From the NCBI GenBank assembly GCA_039105265.1, contig JAPFFF010000015.1:1550001-1614000 (forward strand): a DNA stretch of 64,000 nt, given 5' to 3'. Below the pieces are notes generated by a model. It had not been told where the DNA came from. It searched no databases and saw only the letters and a list, made by a program, of their open reading frames with translations. Of this stretch, positions 10,142 to 20,149 are shown piece by piece (the stretch's first letter is position 1; each line of letters starts with the position of its first letter). Made by a program: the position numbers and the translations under genes. The DNA comes from Tritrichomonas musculus (Eukaryota; Parabasalia; Tritrichomonadida; Tritrichomonadidae).

Positions 10142-10735
10142 TTACGCATTTATAATACTTGGTTGTGTCCTTGCTTCAAGAACTGCTGTTGAAGTATATT
10201 CATCAGATTCATTATCTATATCATTTTGCTCTATTTGAAGTTGTTGTTGGTGCTGCTGCTGCTTCCTTTCCCATTGCCTAATTATTAATTGCCACCTATT
10301 TCTTATTGAATTGTCAGATCGATTGTGAAAGTACTTTGCAATTTTATTCCATTTTGGACCAAGTTCAGCATATTTTTCAACTAGGAGTCTATCATCATCA
10401 TAATTCCAAGGCTGGTTATTTTGTAATGTAGGATCAACATAGTTCTTCCATCTTTCACGGCATTGTCTATGATTTCGGTTTGTTCCCATTAATGATGCAA
10501 TTGTAGACCAAGCATTCGTTCCATATACAGAAACAAGTTGCTTTAACTTTTCATCTTCTTCTGGAGTAAACTTGTTTTTAAGTTTTTTGGATTTTGTTGC
10601 GTTATTATTTAGATTGGTTGAATTAAATTCAAACACTGCATTTGATGATGAGGAAGGAAAATAATAATACACGTTGTTTATGGCATTATTTGGAGCATTG
10701 CTACAATAGTTGAAGCTATTCATGTATAAAGACAT
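10142..10735 (-). CDS. R2R3 Myb-type DNA-binding protein
   Basis: 197 aa from the ATG at 10735. An Asn/Ser-rich N-terminus leads into Myb repeat 1 at ~55-101 (FTPEEDEKLKQLV, W76, then RQCRERWKNYVDP). Repeat 2 follows at ~108-152 (W110, NYDDDRLL, W129, then NSIRNRW with W148). The second repeat carries the RSDNSIRNRW recognition-helix pattern of R2R3 Mybs. A Gln-rich tail follows. In trichomonads this family includes promoter-binding regulators; the target here is unknown. It stands in a gene-poor stretch and should be nuclear. Confidence 0.9.
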   Translation of the reverse strand: MSLYMNSFNYCSNAPNNAINNVYYYFPSSSSNAVFEFNSTNLNNNATKSKKLKNKFTPEEDEKLKQLVSVYGTNAWSTIASLMGTNRNHRQCRERWKNYVDPTLQNNQPWNYDDDRLLVEKYAELGPKWNKIAKYFHNRSDNSIRNRWQLIIRQWERKQQQHQQQLQIEQNDIDNESDEYTSTAVLEARTQPSIINA

Positions 10736-12826
10736 TATGATTTATATAAATATTTTCCTCAGAATTTTTGAATTTATTTTGATTTTGAATAAATTCATTT
10801 GAGATTGTGGCTTTCAAAATAATTAACCAAAAATTTCTGTAAAAGTTTGTTTAGTGGTCGAAACGCTTTTATTCTTTTTTCATTCTATTTGATAAAAATT
10901 TGGAATTTAAAAGTTTATATTGAGATGTAATGAGATATAATATCATGCAATAAATAAATTTTTCATGAATTTAAATTAAAATTAAAAAGATAATTTAAAA
11001 GAAACCATCGATATAATTTTCTATTAATTTATTAGGGTTATATTAAAATAAGGTTTATCTTAAGGATTTAAATTTATTTCTTTAAATTATATTATTATCT
11101 GAATTTGAAATTAGATATATAATTATATTTAGAATTAAATAAAAATTTAACATGTATTTTCCGAAGTAAAAATATTTTAAATAAAGGGAGTATGATACAT
11201 TGAAAAACTGAGTTTAAAGATTTTTCATACTGAAATTTTGAATAAAACAAAAACAAAAATTGAGAGTCCAATTGACATTTTAAATTTCAACAATCTATTA
11301 TCGTTCTTTATTATTTATGACTTGTATAAATAAAAATATCCATTTAATAAAATATTATATTGATTGAGATTAATTATTTTAAAATTCAAAATATATAAAT
11401 GAAGATAAATAAATTCAATTTCTCTGCCAGAAATAAAATTGAATATTTTGAATTTCAAAATTTGAAATAACCATTAGAGTTCTTTTGATCGTTTTTTTTT
11501 TTTTTTTTTTTTTTTTCTGAAATATATCTTTATTTATTTTAAACTAATAATATAATAAATGTAAGAAAATGAAATCTTTTGAGAAAAAAAAGGTTGAATA
11601 GCAAGACCAAAAAAACTCTAAATTTTTATATATAATCTTGCAATTATATCTTAATATACAAATAAAAAATATTTAAAATTATTCATTTAATAAATAATAT
11701 TATTAATAAAACATGTGAAAATTTCAATTAATTGCTAATTTTATTCCTTTTAAAAAATAAAAAAAAAGAATTTAATCAAATAGGTAATTGGATATAAAAA
11801 TGAATAGATAACTCTAAAATTCAATTGAAAATAATTGTTTTTTCACAATGACAAATGCATTTGTTTTATACTATTAAATTCCCAATTAATGAAAAGATTC
11901 TCGAGTAAACAATATTAAAGAGAAAACATATAACACCAAAAAAGTAAGTAGTTTCTCTAAGATAAATTTTTAGGACATTCATTTTAGATATGATAATTGA
12001 AAATAAATAATATAAGTAACTTATGCGTAAATAAAAAATATATATCGTTTATTAAAGAGAAAAAAGCAAAATCAGTTCGTTTTTTCCTATTTTGAATAAT
12101 TTTGGACAAATATTTTTAATATTTTATTCATAATGAATTAAAAAAAAAATGTTCTTTCCTATGCTATAGGTTATTTTAATTTCATTTTTCCAATTTCTGG
12201 ATTGATTTATATGAAATGATTAAAAAATATAATATTATATTTATTATTTGATAAGTTTCATTTTTTTTTCTTGGTGATTTTAAAATAATTAAAAATATCC
12301 AAATGGTTTAATATGCAAATGGCTAATAAATTATAAATATAAACTAAGTTTTTTAATTTTCACGTTTCATTCAATTTAAAAGGATAATATCTTATTAAAT
12401 AAGCATTTATATATTTTATATTTGATTTATTAGTTATATATATTATTATATAAATTATAATAATAATAAAATAAATTTTGTAATATGTTTTTAATTGAGA
12501 TATATCGAAAAATAATCCTATAGGACGTGAAAATTTCTGAATTCAGAAATAGTTTAAAAAAAATATATTTTATATAACATGTCTCTGATTTGAAAAAAAT
12601 TTCATATATTTTGTATCTTAAATCCTGCACATAGAATTATATTTTTTATTATAAATATATAATCAATATACGATGGAATATTTAATTAATTGGTTTATTT
12701 TGTGATCTATTGATTTTTTAAATTTCATTTCAATTTTTTGACACGTCAAATTTCTTTGGTTAATTGTAAAAATTTTAACGTTTTTTTTTTTTTTAATCCT
12801 CCATTAAAATGAATGAAAACTCTTTT

Positions 12827-12833
<7 letters not shown>

Positions 12834-12887
<54 letters not shown>
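12834..12887. repeat. 54-nt T homopolymer
   Basis: An uninterrupted run of T, one of the two longest homopolymers in the window. Length is likely variable between clones and hard to sequence exactly. Confidence 0.9.
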
Positions 12888-12888
<1 letters not shown>

Positions 12889-12950
12889 TTTAATTTATGA
12901 GATGAATTTTGGCCATTAGTAATATAATTTTTCAATAGTTTATATTTTGA

Positions 12951-12985
12951 AATAAACTTAAAACCAAAAGGCAGACCACCATTTT
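12951..12985. repeat. Solo arm of the 4887/14050 inverted-repeat family
   Basis: AACCAAAAGGCAGACCACC resembles the arm AATCAAAAGTCAGACCAC of the element at 4887, and is preceded by the same TAAACT-like start. No partner arm was found within ~150 bp, so this may be a solo arm or a chance match. Confidence 0.3.
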
Positions 12986-14049
12986 TCCTTTCAAATTTCT
13001 CTGACATATTTTTTTCCTTTCATTTTTTAAAATTTTGAACTTTTTATCTCAAATTAATTTTTTCTGTTTTATTTTGGCTGTGTTTGATAATTTATTTTCT
13101 TACTTTTTTTATCTCAAATCTTTTTTTTTCAAAATAATTATATCCTATAATTTATAAGATAATTAAAGTGTTTATATTATTATTTAATTTTATTGATATA
13201 TTTATAAATATAAAAATAGATAATATTTAATTTATTTATTATTTTAAATAATATATTTTATAAATTTGTTTCTGTAAGAATTTAATTGAATGCTAAAAAA
13301 TGAATATCTTATATATAAAAAGCTTTTTGCATATATTAGCTATAATTAAATATTATATAATTAATTATATTAATTTTAAATCCTAAATCCTATTTTAATA
13401 ATTGATATATATATGTATATATTCGTTTTTTATTTTAAAAAAATTGAATAAATGAGTTTTAATTTGAATTTGGAATAATTAAAACTTCTTGTTTGAAAAT
13501 GTCGCTTAACTAAATGCATCTGCTGTAGAGTTTGATGATCTAATACAACAACACAGCCAACAATATTTGATTATATGATAAATTTTCTTTCCAAAATACC
13601 GCAACTACCGCAAGATGATTGAAAAAAAAAAAAAATATTATAATATATTGCCTAAAATGCAATAAATCTCAAAATACACAAAAGATACATCTCGAAAAAC
13701 GCATTTTTCCAAAATTAGGAGAAAATAAATATTGGCGAAATTCTCTTTAAATATCACGATTTCTATTTCCAAATTGTTCATTTATTCCATAAAATTATCA
13801 ATATTTTCTATTTTTAACCATTTTGCACCAAAAATATACATAATTTTGAAAATTTCTCAAAAAATTTTAATTCAATCGGAAAGGCGCAAATATAAATTTT
13901 AATTTCTCTGATATTTTGGAACACTTTTTAGCAAATTCTTACTTGGATTAAATGATGGAAGACATTTCTTTTCATCTTTTTTATTTTTCATTCAATAAAA
14001 AAATCTTTTTATTCAATTTTTTTATTTTTTTTTTCATTGAAAAATGCAA

Positions 14050-14183
14050 AATTGAGACGAATCAAAACTCAGACCATTAATTGAATGGAAAAGTGTTCTA
14101 AATTGAGAAGACGAAAAATAAAATAACCGCTCAAAAGGCCAATATAAGGTTGAAAGTGGTCCGACTTTTGACTCCCAGTTTAG
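14050..14183. mobile_element. Short inverted-repeat element, MITE-like, copy 2
   Basis: The left arm (14050-14077) contains AATCAAAACTCAGACCATT. The right arm (14155-14183) reads, as reverse complement, AGTCAAAAGTCGGACCAC. Both match the arms at 4887-4992. The interior is ~75 bp and unrelated to copy 1. The element sits ~70 bp upstream of the UBC12-like start and could touch that gene's promoter. Confidence 0.5.
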
Positions 14184-14230
14184 TTGGATCTAAAATTTTT
14201 AAATTTAGCCTTATAGTTTCTTGACAAAAT

Positions 14231-14251
14231 ATTCATTCTTATTATTGTCAA
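14231..14251 (+). promoter_or_regulatory. Inr-like sequence at the UBC12-like start
   Basis: TTCATTCTTATTATTGTCAA lies directly before the ATG at 14252. It resembles the trichomonad initiator consensus TCAYTWYTCATTA, in which transcription starts at the A. The match is partial and the background is A/T-rich. Confidence 0.35.
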
Positions 14252-14773
14252 ATGAAGAGAAAGGATGCTAATAAAAAGGTTAATTTAAATGATTACCAAA
14301 CTACTAACCCTTGCCAAATTAGACTTCTAAAAGATTTGGAAGAAGTAAAGGCAATGAAAAATGTCAAGCTCTCCTTTCCTGACCCAACATATATTCAACA
14401 TTTTATTGTTTCAATCAGAGTTAGAAGTGGTTTATACTGTAACAAATGGTTTAGATTCAATTTCGTCATCAAAGACGAATGGCCCAATGAAGCTCCAGTG
14501 GTTACAATATTAGATAATATTTGGCATCCAAATATTACTCTTGTTGAAGATGGTGGAAAGGTTTGCGTTTCAATTCTTCTTAAAAACTATGTCCCTGCAA
14601 TTTTACTTTCTTCTGTTGTCACCGGTCTTCAATTCCTTCTCCAACAACCAAATCCAAACGATGCAAGAAACCCAGAGGCAGCTGATGAACAAAAGAAGGA
14701 CTATGAAAAATTCAAAGCGCATGTCCAAATGTATCTTGACGAAATGCCTGAAGATGATGATGATGATGAATAA
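14252..14773 (+). CDS. UBC12: NEDD8-conjugating E2 enzyme, UBC12-like
   Basis: 173 aa from the ATG at 14252. It is a single E2/UBC fold: an N-terminal basic extension (1-20), then PxxP-like sheet residues, the HPN motif (92-94), active-site Cys105 in GKVCVSIL, and GLQFLLQQPNPNDARNPEAA (125-144). This last segment matches the UBC12/UBE2F class better than ubiquitin E2s, where the equivalent is usually LLxxPNPxDPL. Such E2s pass NEDD8 from the E1 to cullins through a thioester on the Cys. An unusual acidic run of Asp ends the protein. UBE2F is the alternative within the same pathway. Upstream, an Inr-like TCATTCTTATTATT sits next to the ATG. Confidence 0.8.
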   Translation: MKRKDANKKVNLNDYQTTNPCQIRLLKDLEEVKAMKNVKLSFPDPTYIQHFIVSIRVRSGLYCNKWFRFNFVIKDEWPNEAPVVTILDNIWHPNITLVEDGGKVCVSILLKNYVPAILLSSVVTGLQFLLQQPNPNDARNPEAADEQKKDYEKFKAHVQMYLDEMPEDDDDDE

Positions 14774-15153
14774 TAATTTAATTTTCATTTATAAAATATT
14801 TTTTCTTTTTCTATAATTTATATATATTTTTAATTGATATGGAATACTTTAAAGTCGGCTCAAATGTAGTTCAATAACAAATAATAAGCTGGCTGACCGT
14901 TTAGAATTTCTATTGATTCAAAAAGTTAAACATTTGGAATTAATCTACCTTGTTTGTTGAAAGTGAATGATTTGCTGGTGGTAAAATTGATTATATGATA
15001 ATGGAGATGATCTTTTAGAGAAGTTGCAAAATTATGAGTGATTTGGAAAGAATGAGCTTCACAAAAACCATTTTTTTTTTTTTTTTTATTTGGATAATTG
15101 ATTCTCAATTGCATTGTTTTGTGAAAACATTCCATATTATTAGAAATAAAAAA

Positions 15154-15205
15154 TATAGTTCAGTGTAAAACCCTCCTACAACTTTAAAACCCACCTACCA
15201 TTTTT
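15154..15205. repeat. Left terminal repeat of the transposon
   Basis: Outer part TATAGTTCAGTGTAAAAC, then an inner TAAAACCCACCTACCA. It pairs as an inverted repeat with 19656-19707, which carries the same two-part layout with small indels. Confidence 0.75.
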
Positions 15206-15569
15206 TGACCTTTTTTTTTTACTTTATTTTATCGGCGGCTATTTTTACATTCAAATATCTCTTTGAAAAAGCAAAATGGTATAGTAGTGTAATTTTAGAA
15301 AGAAAATCTGCCTAAAATTTCATAATATAAAAAATATCATTTTTCTTTTTTTTCTCATATAATTATTTATTTATTCAAACTTTCTTTTATTAAAATATAA
15401 TATACATTTATTTTAGAATGTGTTTGACATAAAATATTAGCAATTCGTAAAAAATAGGAAATGATATTATCTAAGATGTCGAAAAACAAAAAATTAAGAA
15501 AACAAAAACTTTAAGTAAAAAATCAATTTTTATTCATTATTATTTCATTTGGTGATGAATTTATTTCTT

Positions 15570-16988
15570 TTATTCATTTTCATTTTTATTTTTTTTTTTT
15601 GATTTTTCTTGGTTTTCATAACATGCCATAGATCTGAGCTTTTCTTGAAATTCTTCAGGAAATTCAATACGAGAACAAATTCTTTTCTCAATTGTGATGA
15701 TAAAGCCACAGTGTTGCCATGATGAGAAAACTAACTCTTCGTTTAAAGATTGCTCAATTGCTTTTTTGATGCGGAATAATTTTGCAGTAAATATCGTTTT
15801 CGTTCTATCATTTGTGAGTTGACTATATCGACTTTTGGTAGTACCAAAAACACATGCATCGCATGGTTGAGTAATATGGGAACTGTGAGGTGGCAATGGG
15901 ATCAAAATAACTGGTTGAATTTTTTCAAGTTCTTGCATCACTTCATCAGTTAAATGCTGTTCTTTTTGTAAATTATCGAATATTAAAACAACTGGGTGAT
16001 TTTCGTTGTTAATTTCAGATCTAATTTGAATAACGTATGGAATGAGGATATTTTGGACCCAGTTTATCATATTTTCTGTGACCAAATAATCTTTCAAAGA
16101 TGTCCCAAATTCTGCAAATGTATTTAAAAAAGTTTGATTGAAATCCTGGTCCATATGTTGGCGAGTGGTAATTATCATATGCCGAGTCCATGAGAAAGCT
16201 GCATTAATGCAACAAACCCAAGAAATATGATAATTATCTGTATCAGCACGCCATAAAGGAGGAACTTTGCAATTTTTGCAGTAGACACAAGATCGCCTTT
16301 TTTTATATTCAGGCCTCCCCAAAAAACCGCTCTCATCCATATTTAGCAAAAGTCTTAAGTCTGTTACTTGTTTCAAAGCGTTAAGAACAGCATCGATGTA
16401 TTCATTGACTGCTTTTAAAGATATTGATGCTCTATCGTCATCTACAGATGTGCTTTTGACTTTCCCGATCAAAGAATTGTATCGCTGAAGGAAACGTTGG
16501 AACCAAACACGCCCAAATATTCTTTCATGTCCGGTTCTATCATAAAATAACTTACTTGCTAATTCTTTTGCATCTTTCCCTCGTAAACATTCACATTTAA
16601 ATTGAGCACATTCAATATTCTGTATTATTCCAAATTCTTCTTTATTTGTAAGCAGCTGGCGGTTTGAATCTTTTACTGACTCATCATCATCGCTATCATC
16701 TTTATTCTTTATTTTATAATATCTTTTGGTACTAATGCCAATGGTTTTGCATGCATTTTGAATTGATATGTTTTTTCCAGAATTCACTAAAACTGTAACT
16801 TTTTCAAATGGTGTTCTTGCATTTCTGAATTCAGAGCTGAGCATTACATTTCTAATGATCTTTGCATCTTCAAGACTGAACTTGGACATCATATATTGGA
16901 TGCTTATTAATAGAATTATATGCAATTTAACTAATATATTTATTGAAAAATTCGATATAAAATAAAAAGAATATTTTTTTGTAAACAT
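15570..16988 (-). CDS. Pogo/Tigger-like DDE transposase (DD38D), apparently intact
   Basis: 472 aa from the ATG at 16988. The first ~32 residues are hydrophobic and A/T-encoded, so the start may be the MSKFSLED methionine at codon 34 (16889). Residues ~35-95 hold helix-turn-helix-like helices (SIQNACKTIGIS). A CENP-B/HTH-like region follows at ~115-175 (VWFQRFLQRY). The catalytic core has D218 (LNMDESGF), D338 (LIFDN) and D377 (ITQPCDACVFG), with LPPHSSH at 365-371 as in pogo/Tigger. The last two Asp are 38 residues apart. The tail is Lys-rich. It should cut and rejoin the element ends. The frame has no stops, so it may still be active. Confidence 0.85.
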   Translation of the reverse strand: MFTKKYSFYFISNFSINILVKLHIILLISIQYMMSKFSLEDAKIIRNVMLSSEFRNARTPFEKVTVLVNSGKNISIQNACKTIGISTKRYYKIKNKDDSDDDESVKDSNRQLLTNKEEFGIIQNIECAQFKCECLRGKDAKELASKLFYDRTGHERIFGRVWFQRFLQRYNSLIGKVKSTSVDDDRASISLKAVNEYIDAVLNALKQVTDLRLLLNMDESGFLGRPEYKKRRSCVYCKNCKVPPLWRADTDNYHISWVCCINAAFSWTRHMIITTRQHMDQDFNQTFLNTFAEFGTSLKDYLVTENMINWVQNILIPYVIQIRSEINNENHPVVLIFDNLQKEQHLTDEVMQELEKIQPVILIPLPPHSSHITQPCDACVFGTTKSRYSQLTNDRTKTIFTAKLFRIKKAIEQSLNEELVFSSWQHCGFIITIEKRICSRIEFPEEFQEKLRSMACYENQEKSKKKNKNENE

Positions 16989-17380
16989 TTACACAATATT
17001 AAAAAAGATATTAATAAATTATTGTTTTCAGCATTTGATGAGTTTCAGTTTTTCTGAGGATTAATTTCATTTTTTTTTTTTTTTTCGATATAACATCAGA
17101 GTATTAACAGGTTATTTTTAACATCAGATTTGATTTTATGAAAGAACAACTTTGATAACTTTTCGTCTTACTGGCTGGTAAGGAATGCATTGACCAAGTT
17201 CAGGATGTGAAGATATTATTGGGAACATTAAGATGAATCTAGATGAAAGCAAGCTGATCATTATTTATAAGGTATCAACGAATGGCATTAATAATAAATT
17301 TGTATTGAATAAAAAAATATTTTTTTAATGATATCATTTTATTAAATTAGTCCAATCCCTTCTAACTCATCTCTTAGTTT

Positions 17381-19016
17381 CTATTCAAAAGTTCTATTAT
17401 CTATTCTTGGAGCTTCAATGTCATTGCTATCAATCTTATTTTCGTTTGCTTGATTTTTCTTAGGTCTTCCTCTTTTTATCTTAGTTGTTTGTTTTTGAGG
17501 TAAACCAAGCAATGGGACCAAGGCATTGATTATGTTCGCGTATAAATTTTTTTCTGAATTTGTATCAATGATATGAGGTACTTTTTGAGATGCTTCTTTA
17601 GCCTTTGGACTGAGTTGTTCAAATAAACTTTTGTTCAATTCTGTCAGCTTAATTCTGGGTTCTGTTTCACCTTTCCCTTTTCTTTTTTCACGAATATCCT
17701 TTATTTCTTCTCTTGTTCTGGGACAATGCCACAACTTTGTAGTAAAAGCTTTTGAGAAGCAAACTATCGGCATTGAATTGTCCGTCGATACTTCAAAAAC
17801 AGCACCAGCTACTTCGAATGCTCCTCTAATGTTTTTATAAGTAGCTAATCTTTGAAATGAATCTAAGAGGAGAACAATTTTTTGTAAAAGAAGTTCATTA
17901 TCTTCTGTTTCTGTTAGTTTCACTTTTCGGACATTTTCTTTGTGAAGATGAAATGTTCCCAAATCTAACATCTGGGTTTGGTTAGAAGAATGAGCTGGAA
18001 TAAAGAAAATTCTGATATTATTTTCATCACAGAGCTCAAATAGACGATCAGTATAATGAGACGAACATCCGTCCAATATCAAGACTGCTGGTCCGTTATA
18101 ATGATATTTTCTTCCTTTCTCTTGGACTTCTGGGATGAATATTTTGTCAATCCACTCATCGAAAACAATGTTATTGATATAGCCTGTTTCTTCATGCATG
18201 ATCATCACTTTATCTGCTATTGATAAACGAAGAACACGAACTTCGATGGTTTTTCGCTTCACAACAATTAGAGGCTTGAAATATGAACCGTCAGCTACAA
18301 TACAGGCGACAAAAGTTGAATGATCATCTCTTTTATGAATTGGGAAATGATACTCTTTTTTCTCTGCATCAATTGGAACAACAACTAGATCTTTTTTCTT
18401 TGCATCGACAAATTCTTCATGACCTTCCTCATCAACATTATACACAAAGTATGGAGGAATGTCATATAGTAAAAAAAACAGTCAAAATTGCATAATAGAT
18501 ATCAATATCTTCTGATTTGCAATAGTATCTATCCTCATCGATTCCACTGGCTTCTTCTGTTTTCACTCCAACTTTTGTCATTGCTTTGGTTACAGCTCGA
18601 TAATCAAGAATCTTATGAAATTTATTTGCTATGAAAATTTTCATTGAGTCGTATTTTGGCGGTTCATTATGATTGGAAACCCAATCTTTTAGTCTTTCAA
18701 TTTCATCATCAGTCAAACCAAAAGGCCTTCCATTTGGCCTTGTTTTCCCTTCATAATCAGATTTTTCATTTGCGTAAGCTCTTTTTATAACAGGCAAAGA
18801 TACGTCAAACATGTCTGCAGCATTTTGATAAGTGAGTTTATTTTGCCCATCATAGAGTTCACGAGATTTATCAATTAAACAAAAGCATTTGCTACGAAAA
18901 CTTGGAGACTCTTGATACTCTTGCATCATTTCTACTTCCTTTACCAAATCATCTAATGATTTATTTGGTGGCCTGTTTATAATTGTTTTAGGTGGTTCAA
19001 GCTTGAATGAACTCAT
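17381..19016 (-). pseudogene. Second pogo-like DDE transposase (DD35D), split by a frameshift
   Basis: The N-terminal frame starts with ATG at 19016 and runs 184 codons to TGA at 18464. It holds helix-turn-helix-like helices (TYQNAADMFDVSLPVIKRAY) and a second DNA-binding segment. The C-terminal frame (18445 to 17381) carries catalytic NVDEEG, LILDGCSSH and QMLDLGTF, with 35 residues between the last two Asp, and AHSSNQTQ ahead of the third. The two frames line up into one protein except for a one-base shift within an 8-T run of the coding strand (18471-18478). The C-terminal frame has no ATG at its start. The protein is only distantly related to the other transposase. A sequencing slip or slippage-based frameshifting could also explain the break. 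Confidence 0.8.
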
Positions 19017-19655
19017 TGCAAAAAATAAAATAAAAGGTCAATTATTGAATATAAGAGGTCAATTTTTTTTTTTTTATATAAAATCAAAAACAAATTCTTT
19101 AATAAATAAATGTTAATCAATTATAATATTGCATAATAATCAGTTATTGAAAATAGCTTTGTGTGGATACTTTAATTTTGAATGTTGTCTTTCATAATCT
19201 ATAAAGATAAAAAGATATAATAAGTATATATCTATTTGCTTGCCTTCTAAATATATGTATATATAATATTTGAGTTTATTGCATAATTTTGTCTAATTTG
19301 TACAATAATCTCTTGATTGGAGTTTCTTTATGATAGCATGTTGACGGTCAGTACTTGCTAAATTATTTCATTTATTAATCTTTGCTCTTACTCAATTTGA
19401 TGATCATTGATCGTAAAGCAAAGAGAATAAAAACAGATTGAATAAAACAGTCGTGAAATATAAGATGGGATGAAAGTAAAAACAATTGATTATTCAATTA
19501 GCGTAATTTGTAATATTTTTTAATTTGTTGCTTGAATTGCACATTGAGAAAACTGCTTTGATGACAAAATTTTATTCAAAAAGTTTGATGTGAAGTGAGC
19601 ACCCGTACCTCTGTCAAAAAAAAAAAAAAAAAGGTCACATAAATTGAATGGTTTA

Positions 19656-19707
19656 TTCGTGGTAGGTGGGTTTTCCTATTGGTAGGTAGGTTTTACAGTG
19701 AACTATA
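19656..19707. repeat. Right terminal repeat of the transposon
   Basis: Inverted partner of 15154-15205. Contains TGGTAGGTGGGTTTT-type and GGTAGGTAGGTTTTACAG copies and ends in GTGAACTATA. Confidence 0.75.
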
Positions 19708-19821
19708 TTATTATTTTCAAACCTTTTCAATATTGAAAAATGCATTGAAAATAGGGGATACAACGATAGGATTTTGGCAGAAAATTGAATGAAAAATTAA
19801 ATATCTAATGGATTTATTAAA

Positions 19822-19844
19822 AATAAATAAATAAATAAATAAAT
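19822..19844. repeat. AAAT microsatellite
   Basis: Five to six tandem AAAT units inside the non-autonomous element. No function is suggested. Confidence 0.7.
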
Positions 19845-19910
19845 ATCGTTTATACTTAATACTAAATATAAATTATTACTCAATTTTAAAAATATCTATC
19901 AGCAGTGGAA

Positions 19911-20149
19911 ATATCACTTTTGAATTTTCACAAGGTTCGTTCGATTTTTTTGAAACGAAATATCAAACAAAAAATTTATGAAATTTGAATAAAAAATATC
20001 TCTATTATTGATCAATGTTGGTTAAAAATAATGTTTTATAAATAAATAATATATAAAATAAATAATAAAAATACCAGAAAATCTTATATTTTTACTTTTT
20101 TCGAAAGGTTCAAAATCGAACGAACCTTGTGAAAATTGAAAAGTGATAT
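19911..20149. repeat. Long inverted repeat (239 bp, ~40-bp arms)
   Basis: The left arm at 19911-19952 contains TCACAAGGTTCGTTCGATTT. The right arm at ~20103-20149 is its near-perfect reverse complement. The arms are separated by ~150 bp of A/T-rich loop. The outer edges read ATATCACTTTT and AAAAGTGATAT. It lies inside the 1.76-kb element and may be a nested MITE or a hairpin belonging to that element. Confidence 0.65.

Larger units (their letters stand above)
10736..14251. other. 3.5-kb gene desert, A/T-rich, with long T-runs
   Basis: No gene of coding character was found on either strand. ORFs here are A/T-only or homopolymer artefacts. It holds T-runs at ~11493-11516 and 12834-12887, a lone MITE-like arm at 12951-12985, a possible coding relic at 13516-13578, and the MITE-like element at 14050-14183. 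Confidence 0.6.
15154..19707. mobile_element. 4.55-kb TA-flanked DNA transposon with two pogo/Tigger-like transposase genes
   Basis: The left end TATAGTTCAGTGTAAAAC (15154-15171) is matched by the reverse complement of the right end, TATAGTTCACTGTAAAAC (19690-19707). Each end carries a second, inner copy of AAAACCCACCTACCA, so the termini have an outer and an inner repeat of related sequence, as in IR/DR-type transposase binding sites. The match resumes at TGACC followed by a T-run. TA at both edges fits a Tc1/mariner/pogo target-site duplication. Inside are two minus-strand DDE genes: an intact-looking one at 15570-16988 and a frameshifted one at 17381-19016. No internal TIR pair splitting the unit in two was found. 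Confidence 0.75.

Noticed and set aside
12430-12630. 66-aa minus-strand ORF
   Set aside because: Composed almost only of A/T-encoded residues (Ile, Tyr, Phe, Asn, Lys) in a gene desert; typical chance ORF.
12825-13007. 60-aa ORF ending in poly-lysine
   Set aside because: It is the reading of the T54 run and flanking spacer.
14926-15135. 69-aa minus-strand ORF next to the transposon
   Set aside because: No family resemblance, and it reads through a homopolymer (a Lys run). The FATSLKDHL word resembling the transposase is too short to count.
15154-19707. Maverick/Polinton element
   Set aside because: Far too small, with no polymerase, integrase or capsid gene, and TA-type rather than 5-6 bp target flanks.
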